13,259 nucleotides of DNA, taken from an uncultured Phenylobacterium sp. GTDB lineage: Bacteria; Pseudomonadota; Alphaproteobacteria; Caulobacterales; Caulobacteraceae. Shown piece after piece: positions 1 through 7,087 of this stretch (positions are counted from its first letter, which is position 1; every line of letters begins with the position of its first letter). The position numbers and the translations under genes are program-made. The stretch spans positions 1-13,259 of the forward strand of contig CAMFIW010000026.1 in the NCBI GenBank assembly GCA_945952355.1, in the 5' to 3' direction. A model generated the notes under the pieces. It was not told the DNA's origin. It was given only the letters and a program-made list of their open reading frames with translations, and did no database searches.

Positions 1-430
1 CGCCGCCGCCGCTTCCCTTGGCACCACCATTCGCTCCATCTTCATTGGATCCCCCGCCGGAGCGGTTGATGTCGCCGCCGACCGCGGTCGACCCGGCTCC
101 AAACACGCCCCTTCCCGCGACTACTGTACTGCCGCCGGGCAGTGTAATCACAGTGTCCTGGCCACTTGAGCCAGCGCCACCTCCAGCACCGACAACCCAG
201 CTAAATGCTTGGCCCTTGAAGAGCTTGAACACCCTCATCGCAGCGGCACCTCCAGCGCCGCCTGTACCGTCATACCCTCCGCCAGCACCACCACCCACAG
301 CAGTCAAGACCACCCAACACGTTCTGGAAGTTGAAAAGCTGCCGGCGGAGTACGTAATCTCCGCTCGAAGCACCGTCGGCTTGCCGTCCCCAACCCGCTC
401 GCCGATCTTCGGAATCCGCGTCAACACCAT
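1..430 (-). CDS. Glycine-rich phage tail tip/fibre protein, 3' end cut by window edge
   Basis: This frame opens with ATG at 430-428 and stays open to base 1, giving 143 visible residues. The start overlaps the stop of the preceding gene by one base (TGATG), which suggests translational coupling. The first 40 residues are ordinary (MVLTRIPKIGERVGDGKPTV, then a short beta-like stretch). From about residue 45 the chain becomes glycine runs interleaved with short hydrophobic strands: VVLTAVGGGAGGG, a segment with FKLFKGQAFSWVVGAGGGAG, then ITLPGGSTVVAGRGVFGAG and GGDINRSGGGSNEDGANGG. This is the pattern of the glycine-rich domains in phage tail fibres and adhesin tips, where glycine helices pack into a receptor-binding sandwich. 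Its place at the end of a fibre gene series supports that. The C-terminus lies outside the window, so total length and any further domain are unknown. The family match is by pattern, not by search. Confidence 0.8.
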   Translation of the reverse strand, partial: MVLTRIPKIGERVGDGKPTVLRAEITYSAGSFSTSRTCWVVLTAVGGGAGGGYDGTGGAGGAAAMRVFKLFKGQAFSWVVGAGGGAGSSGQDTVITLPGGSTVVAGRGVFGAGSTAVGGDINRSGGGSNEDGANGGAKGSGGG

Positions 431-765
431 CAGATGATCCTCCTGGCGCCGGTGATCACGCTGTCCGCCACGCGGGCGACGGGCGCCTTGTCGCGGATTT
501 TCCACCCGTAGGGCAGCGGCAGGCCCGCGACGACGACCACACTGTTCTGCCCGGTCCCCTTCTCGGCCAGGGTGTAGGTGTCGCAGAGCGCCTTGGTCGT
601 GGTTCCGTCGGAGATGTTGACCGTCACGTCCACAGAGGCCGTGTGCTTGTTGGTGACCTGGATATCGATCACCCATTCCTCGCTGGCCGAGGCGGGGCCG
701 GTCGTGCGATCGGCCTCGGTCGTGGACATGGTCGCGATGATGGGCGTGAGGTTGAGCGCGGTCAT
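430..765 (-). CDS. Small beta-rich virion protein, 111 aa (function unknown)
   Basis: The start is ATG at 765-763, sharing ATGA with the stop of the upstream fibre gene, so this start is much better than the longer in-frame opening that would run through that gene. The protein begins MTALNLTPIIATMSTTEADR and is almost all predicted beta strand: WVIDIQVTNKHTASVDVTVNISDG, then a TYTLAEKGTGQNSVVVV stretch and GWKIRDKAPVARVADSVITG at the end. It has no signal peptide or membrane segment. Small one-domain sandwiches of this kind are common beside phage tail and fibre genes and are usually virion components, chaperone-like or decorative. Here it sits between two fibre-type genes with overlapping start and stop codons, so it is probably translated with them. 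No catalytic motif is visible and no precise family was recognised. Confidence 0.8.
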   Translation of the reverse strand: MTALNLTPIIATMSTTEADRTTGPASASEEWVIDIQVTNKHTASVDVTVNISDGTTTKALCDTYTLAEKGTGQNSVVVVAGLPLPYGWKIRDKAPVARVADSVITGARRII

Positions 766-1487
766 CGGCGGTGCGTCCTTGCGAGATAGAGGATGTCGAT
801 CTGGCGGCTCAGTTGGTCGGCCGCATAGTCGGAGAGAGACGCAGTCCCGGGGACAGCCCAGCCAGGGCTTGTGCCATCCGTCGCGAGGAAGCCGCCGCCA
901 TGGCCGGCCTGGAGCGGAAGAGCCGGCGCCCAGCCCGCCACGGCGCCATCGGTCGTGAGAACCTTGCCGGCGTTGCCGATCTGGCCCGGCAGACCTCCGC
1001 TGCTCACGGCGAACGCCGTGTCGTCCACGTATTTCTTCGTGGCTGCATCCTGATTGGCGCTCGGCGTCGCCAGGTTGGTGATGCGCTGGCCGCCGAAATC
1101 CGTCGGCTGCACCCTGTAGGCGCCGACGCCATCGCAGGCGACCGAGACCCTTTCTCCGGGCTGGATGACGGCCGCCGCTCCGGCGCCCGTCGTAACGGTC
1201 AAAGCCCCGGCGCACGCGTTCCACACGTCGTAGCGCTTGCTGACCGAGGGAATGGTGACGGCGAAGGAACCCGCACCGGTGAACTTCAGCATCGCCGAAC
1301 GCGCCTCGTCGTCGCCGTTCGATGTTGCGAGCGTGTAGTCTCCGGCGAGCGTGATGGTCGTCCACCCCGCGATGGCCGCATCGAGCCGGGCGATCACGTT
1401 GTTGAGCTTCGGGGCGCCCCAGGTGTTCAGGTTCTCCCCCGCCGCCTGCATCTCGAGGCGCAGGCGTGGGGTGAAGGTCGATGGCAT
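762..1487 (-). CDS. Phage tail fibre/collar-type protein
   Basis: 241 aa with ATG at 1487-1485, directly abutting the TAG of the 79-aa gene upstream. The N-terminus (MPSTFTPRLRLEMQAAGENL, then NTWGAPKLNNVIARLDAAIAGW) matches a widespread fibre N-terminal pattern in which a conserved R-L-E-x-x-x-x-G-E-N-x-x-x-W-G is followed by a helix with LN..I..LD.AI.G. The middle is beta-rich. Around residues 133-154 comes ITNLATPSANQDAATKKYVDD, the collar-type tail-fibre repeat that normally marks the trimeric shaft. The C-terminal third has the repeated GKVLTTDGAVAGWAPAL and GGFLATDGTSPGWAVPG units, a pattern of phage stalk proteins. It is likely a trimeric fibre or a fibre adaptor for host attachment. 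Receptor specificity cannot be read. The reading of the fibre motifs is confident; the exact role (main fibre or connector) is not. Confidence 0.87.
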   Translation of the reverse strand: MPSTFTPRLRLEMQAAGENLNTWGAPKLNNVIARLDAAIAGWTTITLAGDYTLATSNGDDEARSAMLKFTGAGSFAVTIPSVSKRYDVWNACAGALTVTTGAGAAAVIQPGERVSVACDGVGAYRVQPTDFGGQRITNLATPSANQDAATKKYVDDTAFAVSSGGLPGQIGNAGKVLTTDGAVAGWAPALPLQAGHGGGFLATDGTSPGWAVPGTASLSDYAADQLSRQIDILYLARTHRR

Positions 1488-1727
1488 CTAGATCGCGCCT
1501 CCGGTGTCTTGGCGGATCCAGTGAGATCCGTCCGAATGGGCCAGGATGTTGAGGTCGGTGACCAGCACCACGCATCGCGGCCAGGCCTGGGGCGGCGGGA
1601 GAGCCGCGATCGCGCAGGCGTACAGCGGCGTGGGCGCGCCCGGCGTTCGCAACGCCTTAAGGGCCTCGACCACCTCGGTGAACAAGGGCCGCAGCGCGGC
1701 CGGAACGTCAGGTCCTATCGCCAGCAC
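1488..1727 (-). CDS. Small phage protein with SDG-x-x-W beta motif, 79 aa
   Basis: The reading starts with GTG at 1727-1725, two bases after the stop of the adaptor gene, and ends TAG at 1490-1488, abutting the next ATG. No ATG is available in the frame, and a GGGG run 6-9 bases upstream is the only Shine-Dalgarno-like element, so the start is tentative. The N-terminal half is helical (PAALRPLFTEVVEALKALRT). The C-terminal half has ALPPPQAWPRCVVLVTDLNI followed by LAHSDGSHWIRQDTGGAI. The pattern of a short strand, then L-x-x-SDG-x-x-W, recurs in small phage tail or fibre-associated proteins and in fibre ends. It probably belongs to the virion or helps fibre assembly. Tight packing between adaptor and fibre genes supports a real gene. 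Confidence 0.7.
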   Translation of the reverse strand: MLAIGPDVPAALRPLFTEVVEALKALRTPGAPTPLYACAIAALPPPQAWPRCVVLVTDLNILAHSDGSHWIRQDTGGAI

Positions 1728-1729
1728 GA

Positions 1730-2365
1730 TCAGCCCCGCGCATCGTAGGAGATGCAGCCGACCAGCCCAGGCTCCGCGGACAGTCGCGTCAGCCCGCGGC
1801 TGCGCGACTCCTTCGCGCGCGCCTCGGCGAGCGCGGCCTCGAAGCGGACGGCGAACAGCGACAGCAGTTCAGCATCCCGTAGATAGGGCGCGGCCTCCAC
1901 CAGCCCGCCGAACAGGTAGAGATCCGGATAGTCGGCGAGGACCGGATTGGTCGGCGCGTCGTCGCCGAGCGCGAGCCGGCCCAACATCCGCAAGCTCAAG
2001 GCATAGGCCTGGTCGCAGGGGCGTTCGAAGGCCAACTGGCCTGCGTCGGTCGTCGCTCGGGTCGGCGGGCCACGTGCCGCGGCGACGGGCAGCGCGCGGG
2101 CCTCGACGAACCTGAGCGGCTCGCGGCCGGTCGCGGCCTGGCGACAAAGCGCGACGGGCTCTCGGAATGTCGCGGGCAAGGCGACGAAGCGCGATCCGGC
2201 GACGCCGGTCAGCGGCTGGTCCGTCTCCAGGGCTCGAAACCGGACCAGCCGGTTCAGGCGGGATTCCGCCAGGGCGATGAAATCACTGGTCCGGTCCGCG
2301 AGATCGCCGCGTTCCATCCAGTCGGCGATCGCCGACTTCAATTGCGCATAGTTCGAGAGCGCCAC
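1730..2365 (-). CDS. Head-tail adaptor protein, SU10 adaptor-like
   Basis: 211 aa from a GTG at 2365-2363 that has GGAGG (complement of 2370-2374) four bases upstream. That beats the longer in-frame ATG at 2539, which would overlap the preceding gene by about 110 bases. The N-terminus, LSNYAQLKSAIADWMERGDL followed by FIALAESRLNRLVRFRALE, is the helical signature of phage adaptor proteins (SU10 adaptor family), which form a ring under the portal and join it to the tail. The C-terminal part has the second family signature, NPVLADYPDLYLFGGLVEAA, then a long amphipathic helix with FEAALAEARAKESRSRG. Length is normal for the family. Position after portal, scaffold and coat and before the fibre genes is as expected. 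The family is fairly secure by motif; structural detail was not tested. Confidence 0.85.
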   Translation of the reverse strand: MALSNYAQLKSAIADWMERGDLADRTSDFIALAESRLNRLVRFRALETDQPLTGVAGSRFVALPATFREPVALCRQAATGREPLRFVEARALPVAAARGPPTRATTDAGQLAFERPCDQAYALSLRMLGRLALGDDAPTNPVLADYPDLYLFGGLVEAAPYLRDAELLSLFAVRFEAALAEARAKESRSRGLTRLSAEPGLVGCISYDARG

Positions 2366-2429
2366 GGGGCCTCCGGCTTGATCGGTTTTTCTGAAGATCG
2401 GCCCAGCGCGCGGACCATGCTGACGGGCG

Positions 2430-4757
2430 TCAGCCCACCGTCCGTTCGTAGGCGCCGCACGCCCCCGCGCCGTCCGTGCGGCGACTGGCGCCGGCGAGGT
2501 CGTAGGCCAGGACGGAACGCCCAGCCGGCACCCTGCCATAGGCCGCGCTCGTCCCGCCGGTCAGGCCATAGGCGCCGTTGCCCGTCCCGGCCGTGCCGGA
2601 CTTGTCGTTGGCGAAGGTCACCGCCCCGACCCCGACGCCGGGCGAACAGCCGGCCTGCCAGTACTCTCCGAGGAAGTTGGCCGCCCCGTCCGCCGCTGGC
2701 GTGGTGTTGCCGTTGGCGTCGCCCTGCAGGGCGACATTGCCCTCGTGGCCGACCGTATAGCGGTTGGCCCAGTTGCCGACCCGGCCGGTTCCCTGCGCTG
2801 GCTGGGCGAAGGTGTCGGTCTTGCAGTTGTACTGCGCCCACAGATTGAAGCGCATCGATGCGCCGGTCTTCAGCACTCCGGCCGCGCCGGACACGTCGGC
2901 ATAGATCGCATTCAATCGCCCACCGCCGTCGACGCCCGGGATCGTGACGTGTTGCAGCACCAGATTGTCGACCGTCACCGTGGCGCCATCGGCCGCGATC
3001 TGCAGGGCCGGTACGCTGGACGCCGCCACGGCGCGCTCGACCAGGTTCTGAACGAAGGCGATCCCGCGGCTGAACGCGGCCGACAGGCCGACGGCCTGGA
3101 CGATGCGCGAGTTCATGAAGCTGCAGTTGTAGATCACCATGCCGTCATGGCTGTCGCAGTTCGGCACCTGGCTGAAATCGTTCTCGTTGAGATAGGCGCG
3201 GTGAAACTGGCAGCCGATCAGGACGGTCGGCTTGGTTTTCAGATCCGCGGTGTTGTTGGTCGTCACGCAGCCGAGCCCGAGCGCCACTTGGGTCCGGTAG
3301 GTCGACGTTGGCGCGAACGGCCAGGAGGCCGTGTCGGTGAACCCGTCGAGCGTGACATTCCGTAGATAGGTGAGGCCGCAGCGCCAGTTCACCGGCGCGG
3401 CCGACGAGGTGCTCGACAGCCTCATCCCCTCATAGGCGGCCATGATGTAGCCGTTGCTCACACCGCCATCGAGGCCTTGGGCCGCCGTATGCGATAGGTC
3501 CGCCATCCAGCGCAGCTTGTCGACCGTGTCGCGCCAAGCGGTGAGCGACAGGCTCACGGAGCCCGTCGCGGCCGGATCGACCTTGATGTCCGTCCAACAC
3601 TGTCCCGATGCGCCGGCCAGATCGTTGTTGATACCGATGGTCGCGCCGCCGCCCGCGCTGTCCTCCATGAGATAGATCGTGCTGCCGGAATGATCGGCGT
3701 GGCCTTTGTTGCTTCCGTTCCAGGCGACCAGCGCAGCGATGGCCGCGGCGATCGTCGGAAACGGCGTGCTGCGCGCCGCGCTGATCGACGTCTGCACCGT
3801 GCCGCCCGAGGCGCTGTTCTTTACGCAGGCGACCGCGCCGCCATAGGCGCCGGTCTTGTCGTTCAGGAACCGGAGCTTGGTCTGCGGCTGGCTTGTCGGC
3901 CACGCGATGCCGCCTGTCGAAAGGTCCAGCACCGCCGAGCTATCGCCGATCCAGGGAAAGACTTTGGCGTTCACCTGGCAGATGTCGCCTTGGGACAGTG
4001 CGCTCACTGGGATCGTGGCCTTGTAGGCCTCCGCGATATTGCCCTTGGTCTGAATGGACGACAGCCCAGTCGAGCTCGCCGTCTGCGTCGGGGCGGCATG
4101 GGCGCTCGCATCGGTGGCGGCGAACTCGATACGCGCCACCTGACGACCGTTCATCGCGTGGCGGTGGAAGGCTACGGCCTCCACGGCGAAATCGCCGGTG
4201 GCCCGCTCGTGCTGGAGGTTCAGCCAGGCGAACAGCGGCTTGGAATAGCCCCTTCCCGACCCGTTGGTCCGGGTCGAAATTCCCCCCGAGGCGGACAGAC
4301 CGTAGAAGCCCGTCGCCGCGGTGGCCGATGCGATCGTGGAGCCCTGATAGATCCAGTCGGACAGGGCGAAATAGACGGTCAGCGTCACGCCATCGTTGGA
4401 TTGCTGGTTGCTGGCGTTGGCGCTGTACTGGCGCCGCAACACCCGCGTCCCGATGATCGTTCGGCTGACGGTCGTCGTCCCCTCCGCATCATAGCCAGGA
4501 TCGGTGACGTTCAGGCTGATCTTGCTGGGGTCGAAGGTCTGGCCGGCCAGGTACGGCACGGTGACCTTCGCCACCCAGCCGTCGCCATTGATCCCGATCC
4601 GGCTGGTCGCGTCGGCATAGTCGCCGGTGGCGTCCAGCAGCGGGCTCGCACCCATGATGCCGAGCGAGGTGATCGCCGAGCCGGGCGGGGCCGAACCGCC
4701 GCCGCCCGGCACGCGCGACGCATGCCCCTGGCCGCGGAATCCAAGATGCACCGTCAT
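2430..4757 (-). CDS. Large beta-helix virion protein, candidate tailspike or head fibre
   Basis: 775 aa, starting at ATG 4757-4755 two bases after the previous stop. A longer in-frame opening to 5216 is rejected because it would cross the 104-aa gene and the end of the coat gene. The N-terminus has a glycine-rich linker (RVPGGGGSAPPGSAITSLG), then about 250 residues of beta-rich domains, including a region ending YKATIPVSALSQGDICQVNA with KVFPWIGDSSAVLDLS near 265-280. From about residue 322 the pattern changes to that of right-handed parallel beta-helices: ARSTPFPTIAAAIAAL is the usual entry helix of pectate-lyase-like folds, followed by repeated short rungs such as NVTLDGF, VIYNCSFMNS, FVQNLVERA and LVLQHVTIPGV. 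The chain ends GACGAYERTVG, like the D-x-GAYE endings of other beta-helix proteins. It could be a polysaccharide-binding or cleaving spike, or a capsid fibre. No catalytic triad could be assigned by eye. Confidence 0.8.
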   Translation of the reverse strand: MTVHLGFRGQGHASRVPGGGGSAPPGSAITSLGIMGASPLLDATGDYADATSRIGINGDGWVAKVTVPYLAGQTFDPSKISLNVTDPGYDAEGTTTVSRTIIGTRVLRRQYSANASNQQSNDGVTLTVYFALSDWIYQGSTIASATAATGFYGLSASGGISTRTNGSGRGYSKPLFAWLNLQHERATGDFAVEAVAFHRHAMNGRQVARIEFAATDASAHAAPTQTASSTGLSSIQTKGNIAEAYKATIPVSALSQGDICQVNAKVFPWIGDSSAVLDLSTGGIAWPTSQPQTKLRFLNDKTGAYGGAVACVKNSASGGTVQTSISAARSTPFPTIAAAIAALVAWNGSNKGHADHSGSTIYLMEDSAGGGATIGINNDLAGASGQCWTDIKVDPAATGSVSLSLTAWRDTVDKLRWMADLSHTAAQGLDGGVSNGYIMAAYEGMRLSSTSSAAPVNWRCGLTYLRNVTLDGFTDTASWPFAPTSTYRTQVALGLGCVTTNNTADLKTKPTVLIGCQFHRAYLNENDFSQVPNCDSHDGMVIYNCSFMNSRIVQAVGLSAAFSRGIAFVQNLVERAVAASSVPALQIAADGATVTVDNLVLQHVTIPGVDGGGRLNAIYADVSGAAGVLKTGASMRFNLWAQYNCKTDTFAQPAQGTGRVGNWANRYTVGHEGNVALQGDANGNTTPAADGAANFLGEYWQAGCSPGVGVGAVTFANDKSGTAGTGNGAYGLTGGTSAAYGRVPAGRSVLAYDLAGASRRTDGAGACGAYERTVG

Positions 4758-4759
4758 GT

Positions 4760-5074
4760 TCAGGCGCCGTCCCCGCTGGTCAGGTACACTGTCGCCGTGC
4801 CGCTGGCGGTAATCGCCGCGGCATGGGTGACCGGGTTGTCGTCTCGGTTGGCCACGGTCAGCACCTCGTCGCAGGGCGCCGGAAACGGGATGTCGTTCGC
4901 TGTCGCGATCAGCCCCGACTGGCCGAACTTCAGGAAGAACGGAGTGGATCCGGTGCAGACGATGCGCACTTGGTATCGGCCGCCGCGCGGCGCCCCGGCC
5001 AGCCCGACGGCTGCGCTCGAGGTGGATGCGGACAGGCTGACGGTGCCGTTGGGCAACGGGCGGAACGGAACCAT
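4760..5074 (-). CDS. Small beta-sandwich protein downstream of coat, 104 aa
   Basis: The start is ATG 5074-5072, with a perfect AGGAGG (complement of 5081-5086) six bases upstream, the strongest ribosome binding site in the window. The protein starts MVPFRPLPNGTVSLSASTSS and is all predicted beta: RYQVRIVCTGSTPFFLKFG, then GLIATANDIPFPAPCDEVLTV and a last strand AAAITASGTATVYLTSGDGA. The pattern (fixed strand with vFxxFG, a P-x-P-x-x-x-x-E loop and a final ITASGTATVYxTxGEG-like strand) recurs in small proteins next to phage coat genes. Their place suggests a decoration or head-fibre-attachment role, but this is inference. The gene follows the coat gene after an 80-base gap with a hairpin and is two bases from the beta-helix gene, so these two are probably co-translated and may work together. 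Confidence 0.8.
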   Translation of the reverse strand: MVPFRPLPNGTVSLSASTSSAAVGLAGAPRGGRYQVRIVCTGSTPFFLKFGQSGLIATANDIPFPAPCDEVLTVANRDDNPVTHAAAITASGTATVYLTSGDGA

Positions 5075-5104
5075 GCTGGCCCTCCTGGATATCGAGTTGG
5101 GATC

Positions 5105-5136
5105 GGAAAGAGCGGGGCCGCCATGACGGCGGCCCC
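5105..5136 (-). terminator. GC-rich hairpin with short T run after the coat gene
   Basis: A perfect 9-bp inverted repeat (GGGGCCGCC at 5114-5122 and GGCGGCCCC at 5128-5136) encloses a five-base loop. On the minus strand the hairpin is followed by GCTCTTTCC, a weak T tract. It lies in the 80-base gap between the coat stop and the next start. It may be a partial terminator or attenuator that lowers transcript level beyond the coat gene, or a 3' stabiliser of coat mRNA. The short T run makes full termination doubtful. Confidence 0.5.
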
Positions 5137-5154
5137 GAGGTCAGGCGGCGTCGC

Positions 5155-6360
5155 CTAGTTGTTCGCCAGTCGGCAGGCGAGCTGCGGCCGCAAGGTTTTG
5201 AAACCGTAGAGCACATCGAGGCGGCACGGGAACTTGTCGTTGTTGATGTCGTACTGGCGCACGATCCGCATCGACACCCCGTCGAACACCTCGCGGGCGG
5301 CGAAGTCCACGCCTCGCGGCATCACCATGTCCGCTGTCGCGAAGGCGAAGGCGCTCTTGTGATAGGCAAGACTGATCCCGTGAGGCTGCGAGGCCGTGCC
5401 CGCGACGGTGATCGCTGCGTTGTCGGCGGGCAGTGCGCTCACGTTCTGGGTCGCCGGCGAACCCGCAGGCCCGACGATGGCCGGGAAGATGCCGATCGTC
5501 AGATTGCCGGAACCGTCCGCGGTTGCGTCGGCCGTCACCACGAACTGCTGCGCCACGCCCGTCGATTGCTTAGTCTCCGGGTGGACGCGGTGGACATTGG
5601 TGATGGTGAAGATGTCGCCCTTCTTCAGCGCCGCCGTACTGGCTGTCCAGCCGTCGGTCACGAGGCTGGCGCCGCTTTGCGAAGCGCCGTTGACCAGGGG
5701 CGTGCCCGCCTTGGCGCCAGGGGAGTGTGAAGGCCACAGGGTGTTCTCCATGAAGTCGAACCCGGCGGTCCGCCCCATGAAACCCTCGCGATACTGTCGC
5801 GAGAGGGTGTCGCGATCGTTGAACAGGCCCTTCAGCGCGTCCACCAGATCCATGTTGTCCTGGGTATTCAGGTTGCAGGTCCGACCGCTCAAGGGCGCGA
5901 GGTTATCCACCAGGATCTTGCGTCCATTCAGCACCTTGTTGAACGACGCGGCTGCGCCCTGGTTGTTCACCTGGTTGTTGACATCCTTGTACATCGACAT
6001 GGCGTCCGCCTCGATCGTGGCGGCCAGCACGCTCATCGCGGGCTCGAGGATTCGGTCGCTGAAATCGTCGAGGCTGAGGGTCAGATCGATCGAGGTGAAG
6101 TTGAGGTCGACGCCCTTCTGATTGGCGACTTTCAGGTCGACGCTGTTCTCGAGCGTATCCTGCGCGTTCAGGGTGGGGCCACTACGGACCACATACTGGT
6201 TCGGCAGGCGCACCTTCAGGGTGTCGCCGACCTTGGCGCCCTGGCGGGCGAAGGTGTCGTCGTACTCACGGGTGATGGAACCCACGAAATTCAGTTTCTG
6301 GTGCAGCACGCGCAAGGCTTCGCGCGTCACGGCGGTGGGAGAAAGAAGCGTATTGGCCAT
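5155..6360 (-). CDS. Major capsid (coat) protein, P22 coat family
   Basis: 401 aa from ATG 6360-6358 (MANTLLSPTAVTREALRVLH). An ATG eight codons further up (MPERSPDF) exists but has no ribosome binding site, and family members start with MAN-like residues. The family signature is strong: LHQKLNFVGSITREYDDTFA at 19-37, GAKVGDTLKVRLPNQYVV at 41-58, NAQDTLENSVDLKV at 65-78 and FTSIDLTLSLDDFSDRI at 88-104. Residues about 235-320 are Thr/Ala/Gly-rich beta strand (KKGDIFTITNVHRVHPETK and following) and correspond to the place of the inserted I-domain in P22 coat. The chain ends with a beta segment CRLDVLYGFKTLRPQLACRL. It would form the icosahedral shell on the scaffold encoded upstream. Length is close to the P22 coat (about 430). 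This is one of the most secure calls here. Confidence 0.95.
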   Translation of the reverse strand: MANTLLSPTAVTREALRVLHQKLNFVGSITREYDDTFARQGAKVGDTLKVRLPNQYVVRSGPTLNAQDTLENSVDLKVANQKGVDLNFTSIDLTLSLDDFSDRILEPAMSVLAATIEADAMSMYKDVNNQVNNQGAAASFNKVLNGRKILVDNLAPLSGRTCNLNTQDNMDLVDALKGLFNDRDTLSRQYREGFMGRTAGFDFMENTLWPSHSPGAKAGTPLVNGASQSGASLVTDGWTASTAALKKGDIFTITNVHRVHPETKQSTGVAQQFVVTADATADGSGNLTIGIFPAIVGPAGSPATQNVSALPADNAAITVAGTASQPHGISLAYHKSAFAFATADMVMPRGVDFAAREVFDGVSMRIVRQYDINNDKFPCRLDVLYGFKTLRPQLACRLANN

Positions 6361-6412
6361 GAAGTCTGGCGACCTTTCGGGCATGGGGACGCGCCACGGC
6401 GCCTTCGGCGAC

Positions 6413-6469
6413 CGCTCTGGCGTCGATTGAGGGTCGAAGGCCCGCGGCGCGATCCTGGCGACCAGAGCG
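6413..6469 (-). other. Long-range inverted repeat in the coat gene leader
   Basis: CGCTCTGG at 6413-6420 is matched by CCAGAGCG at 6462-6469, with a further four-base match after one mismatch on the inner side. They bracket 41 bases in the 179-base gap (6361-6539) before the coat gene. The gap also holds smaller GC stems but no clear promoter hexamers on the minus strand. It may fold in the coat mRNA leader; chance in GC-rich DNA is not excluded. Confidence 0.3.
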
Positions 6470-6539
6470 CGGCGAGCGGCACAAGGTGGACTCCGCCCCC
6501 ATCGGCGACGGTTGGTCGATGGTCGAGCGAAGTGTCCGG

Positions 6540-7049
6540 TCAGCGCCGGCGCGGGTCGTACTCGACGTGGATGTGGTTCCGCGCGGGATTGTCCGGGAAT
6601 GTCTCGTAGAACACCTGATAGTCGTCGCCGATCCTGCGCGCGAGATCGTCCCGGATCCGCGTCGCGGTCGAAGGCGCGATATCATTGGCCCGCAGGTCGA
6701 ACGCCAGGTCGCGATAGTGCCGAGAGTCCGGTCGGTGCTTCCCGTCGCTGCCCGCGGTGATCACCGGCCGCGGTCCGCCGGCGGCCTGCCAACTATCGGA
6801 TACGTCGCTCTCTATCCGGGTCATCTCCGGACGCAGCCCGCCGATCCGGGCGCCGTCCTTCACCGCGAGCACGTAGTCGTCGAGCTTGGCCCGAAGGGGC
6901 GGCAGGAAATCCGCCTGGCCGATGATTGTCGGCTCGAGGCCTTGCTCGGCGGGTCCGCCGCCCGCGGCGCGCGCCGAAGCGACCCAGGTTCGGGTCAGAA
7001 GTCGGCGGGCGTCGGCTCGAGCCAAGGCGAGAAAAGAACGTTCGTCCAT
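6540..7049 (-). CDS. M15-like zinc peptidase (DD/LD-peptidase type), candidate cell-wall hydrolase
   Basis: 169 aa from ATG 7049-7047, with GGAG about ten bases upstream. No signal peptide or membrane segment is seen. The N-terminal 85 residues are helical (FLALARADARRLLTR) and not recognised. The C-terminal half has the layout of M15-type peptidoglycan peptidases: ITAGSDGKHRPDSRHYRDLAFDL, with S109-x-H111 and D118 in the SxHxxGxAxD pattern, then E149 and H159-I-H161 before VEYDP. H111, D118 and H161 would bind zinc and E149 would be the base. The usual glycine of the first motif is Asp114 here. Phage proteins with an HIHVEYDP ending of this type are common, often unnamed, and may be endolysins or virion hydrolases. 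It lies between a secreted protein gene and the coat gene, an odd place for a lysis gene. Family moderately sure, role unsure. Confidence 0.75.
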   Translation of the reverse strand: MDERSFLALARADARRLLTRTWVASARAAGGGPAEQGLEPTIIGQADFLPPLRAKLDDYVLAVKDGARIGGLRPEMTRIESDVSDSWQAAGGPRPVITAGSDGKHRPDSRHYRDLAFDLRANDIAPSTATRIRDDLARRIGDDYQVFYETFPDNPARNHIHVEYDPRRR

Positions 7050-7087
7050 CGGTCGGCTGCTCCGCGAGGTGGTCCGACCGGCAATCC

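Noticed and set aside
18..437. Proline-rich plus-strand open frame
   Set aside because: It is the antisense of the glycine-rich fibre gene (GGC/GGT read as GCC/ACC and shifted to Pro-rich codons), which fits the fibre series and starts with a coupled TGATG.
430..1575. 381-codon minus-strand frame running through the fibre gene
   Set aside because: Only its last 111 codons are a believable protein; the rest is Arg/His-rich shadow of the 762-1487 fibre gene.
3690..5126. 478-codon plus-strand open frame opposite the beta-helix gene
   Set aside because: Arg-rich low-order composition with no recognisable motif; it spans three minus-strand genes and their gaps.
4758..5216. N-terminal extension of the beta-helix gene
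   Set aside because: Arg/Pro-rich leader overlapping the 104-aa gene and the coat end; that region is explained by a frame with a perfect AGGAGG.
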